Origin: Bosea sp. Tri-49
Lineage (GTDB): Bacteria > Pseudomonadota > Alphaproteobacteria > Rhizobiales > Beijerinckiaceae
Reading direction: 5' to 3'
Length of the DNA: 64,000 nt
Assembly: GCF_003952665.1 (NCBI RefSeq)
Contig: NZ_CP017946.1
Span: 5,599,001-5,663,000 of the forward strand
Each line of letters begins with the position of its first letter. Within the stretch, counting starts at the first letter, position 1. A model generated the notes under the pieces. That model was not told where the DNA came from and made no database searches. It saw only the letters and a program-made list of their open reading frames with translations. Of the stretch, positions 63,787 through 64,000 are shown piece by piece. The translations under genes were made by a program, and so were the position numbers.

Positions 63787-64000
63787 GTGATTCCCAACGA
63801 CATCAAGATCACCCCGCAGCTGGTCGCCGAGCACGGCCTCAAGCCGGACGAATATCAGCGCTTCCTGCACCTGATCGGGCGCGAGCCGTCGATCACTGAG
63901 CTCGGCATCGTTTCGGCGATGTGGAACGAGCACTGCTCGTACAAGTCGTCGAAGATCCATCTGAAGACGCTGCCGACCAAGGCACCTTGGGTGATCCAGG
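63787..64000 (+). CDS. purL: Phosphoribosylformylglycinamidine synthase, PurL subunit (5' part only)
   Basis: The first 71 residues from a GTG at 63787, running off the window edge. [22 protein letters not shown] is the typical rhizobial PurL start, followed by the AIRS-fold [22 protein letters not shown], whose histidine is catalytic. It acts in purine synthesis with PurQ and PurS. A CAGGAACAGG leader supports the GTG. Confidence 0.94.
   Translation, partial: MIPNDIKITPQLVAEHGLKPDEYQRFLHLIGREPSITELGIVSAMWNEHCSYKSSKIHLKTLPTKAPWVIQ

Overview
The window is a stretch of GC-rich alphaproteobacterial chromosome, most likely from the order Hyphomicrobiales (Rhizobiales) and plausibly Bosea or a near relative. 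This is inferred from the mdh-sucCDAB-lpd gene order, a cysteine-free 41-residue bL36 protein, a GapR/DUF2312 gene, DUF1036, DUF533 and DUF882 envelope genes, CtrA-type TTAA-N7-TTAA boxes, and a conserved Rhizobiales intergenic repeat. No rRNA, tRNA, CRISPR array, prophage or insertion sequence was seen.

1-10355: a TetR-family 3' fragment, then the TCA-cycle block mdh, sucC, sucD, sucA, sucB, two small genes (a four-helix membrane protein and a VOC protein) and lpd. 10475-16551: folD on the minus strand, then a plus-strand cluster of a cytosine-deaminase-like amidohydrolase, a GlcD-type flavin oxidase, a flavodoxin-fold quinone reductase, a MarR regulator and an EamA transporter; the substrate is unknown.

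16687-37524: a large accessory catabolic region. It has a CUT1 sugar-type ABC transporter in an operon ending with an LtnD-like dehydrogenase, a second 3-hydroxyisobutyrate-dehydrogenase-like gene, LacI and GntR/FCD regulators, a D-2-hydroxyacid dehydrogenase, two tandem DenD-like dehydrogenases, an SDR, a PEP-mutase-like protein, two GNAT acetyltransferases, an IlvD/Edd-type sugar-acid dehydratase and an aminotransferase. Together these suggest uptake and oxidative breakdown of sugar acids or a related polyol. The usual DUF1537 kinase of tetronate pathways is not present, so the route is unassigned.

37543-54782: mixed genes. They include an MFS transporter, a DUF533 protein, rpmJ, a TPR protein, a Xre/RES toxin-antitoxin pair with an operator overlapping its promoter, a subtilisin-type autotransporter, an endonuclease/phosphatase, pncB, pyk, DUF1036, a glycerate 2-kinase, an N-formylglutamate amidohydrolase, gapR, a nitroreductase divergent from a LysR regulator, and a GST.

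54795-64000: an envelope and regulatory block with a DUF882 (M15-like) protein, an L,D-transpeptidase and a sigma-54 activator with receiver domain. Divergent from these are an M3 oligoendopeptidase, a methyltransferase, a thioesterase and the 5' end of purL. CtrA-like boxes lie upstream of the DUF882 gene and between the sigma-54 activator and the peptidase.

Three ~100-bp double-hairpin intergenic repeats (10366, 27201, 41032) and one long Rhizobiales repeat hairpin (18783) mark gene borders. Statements about regulation rest on visible symmetry and position only.
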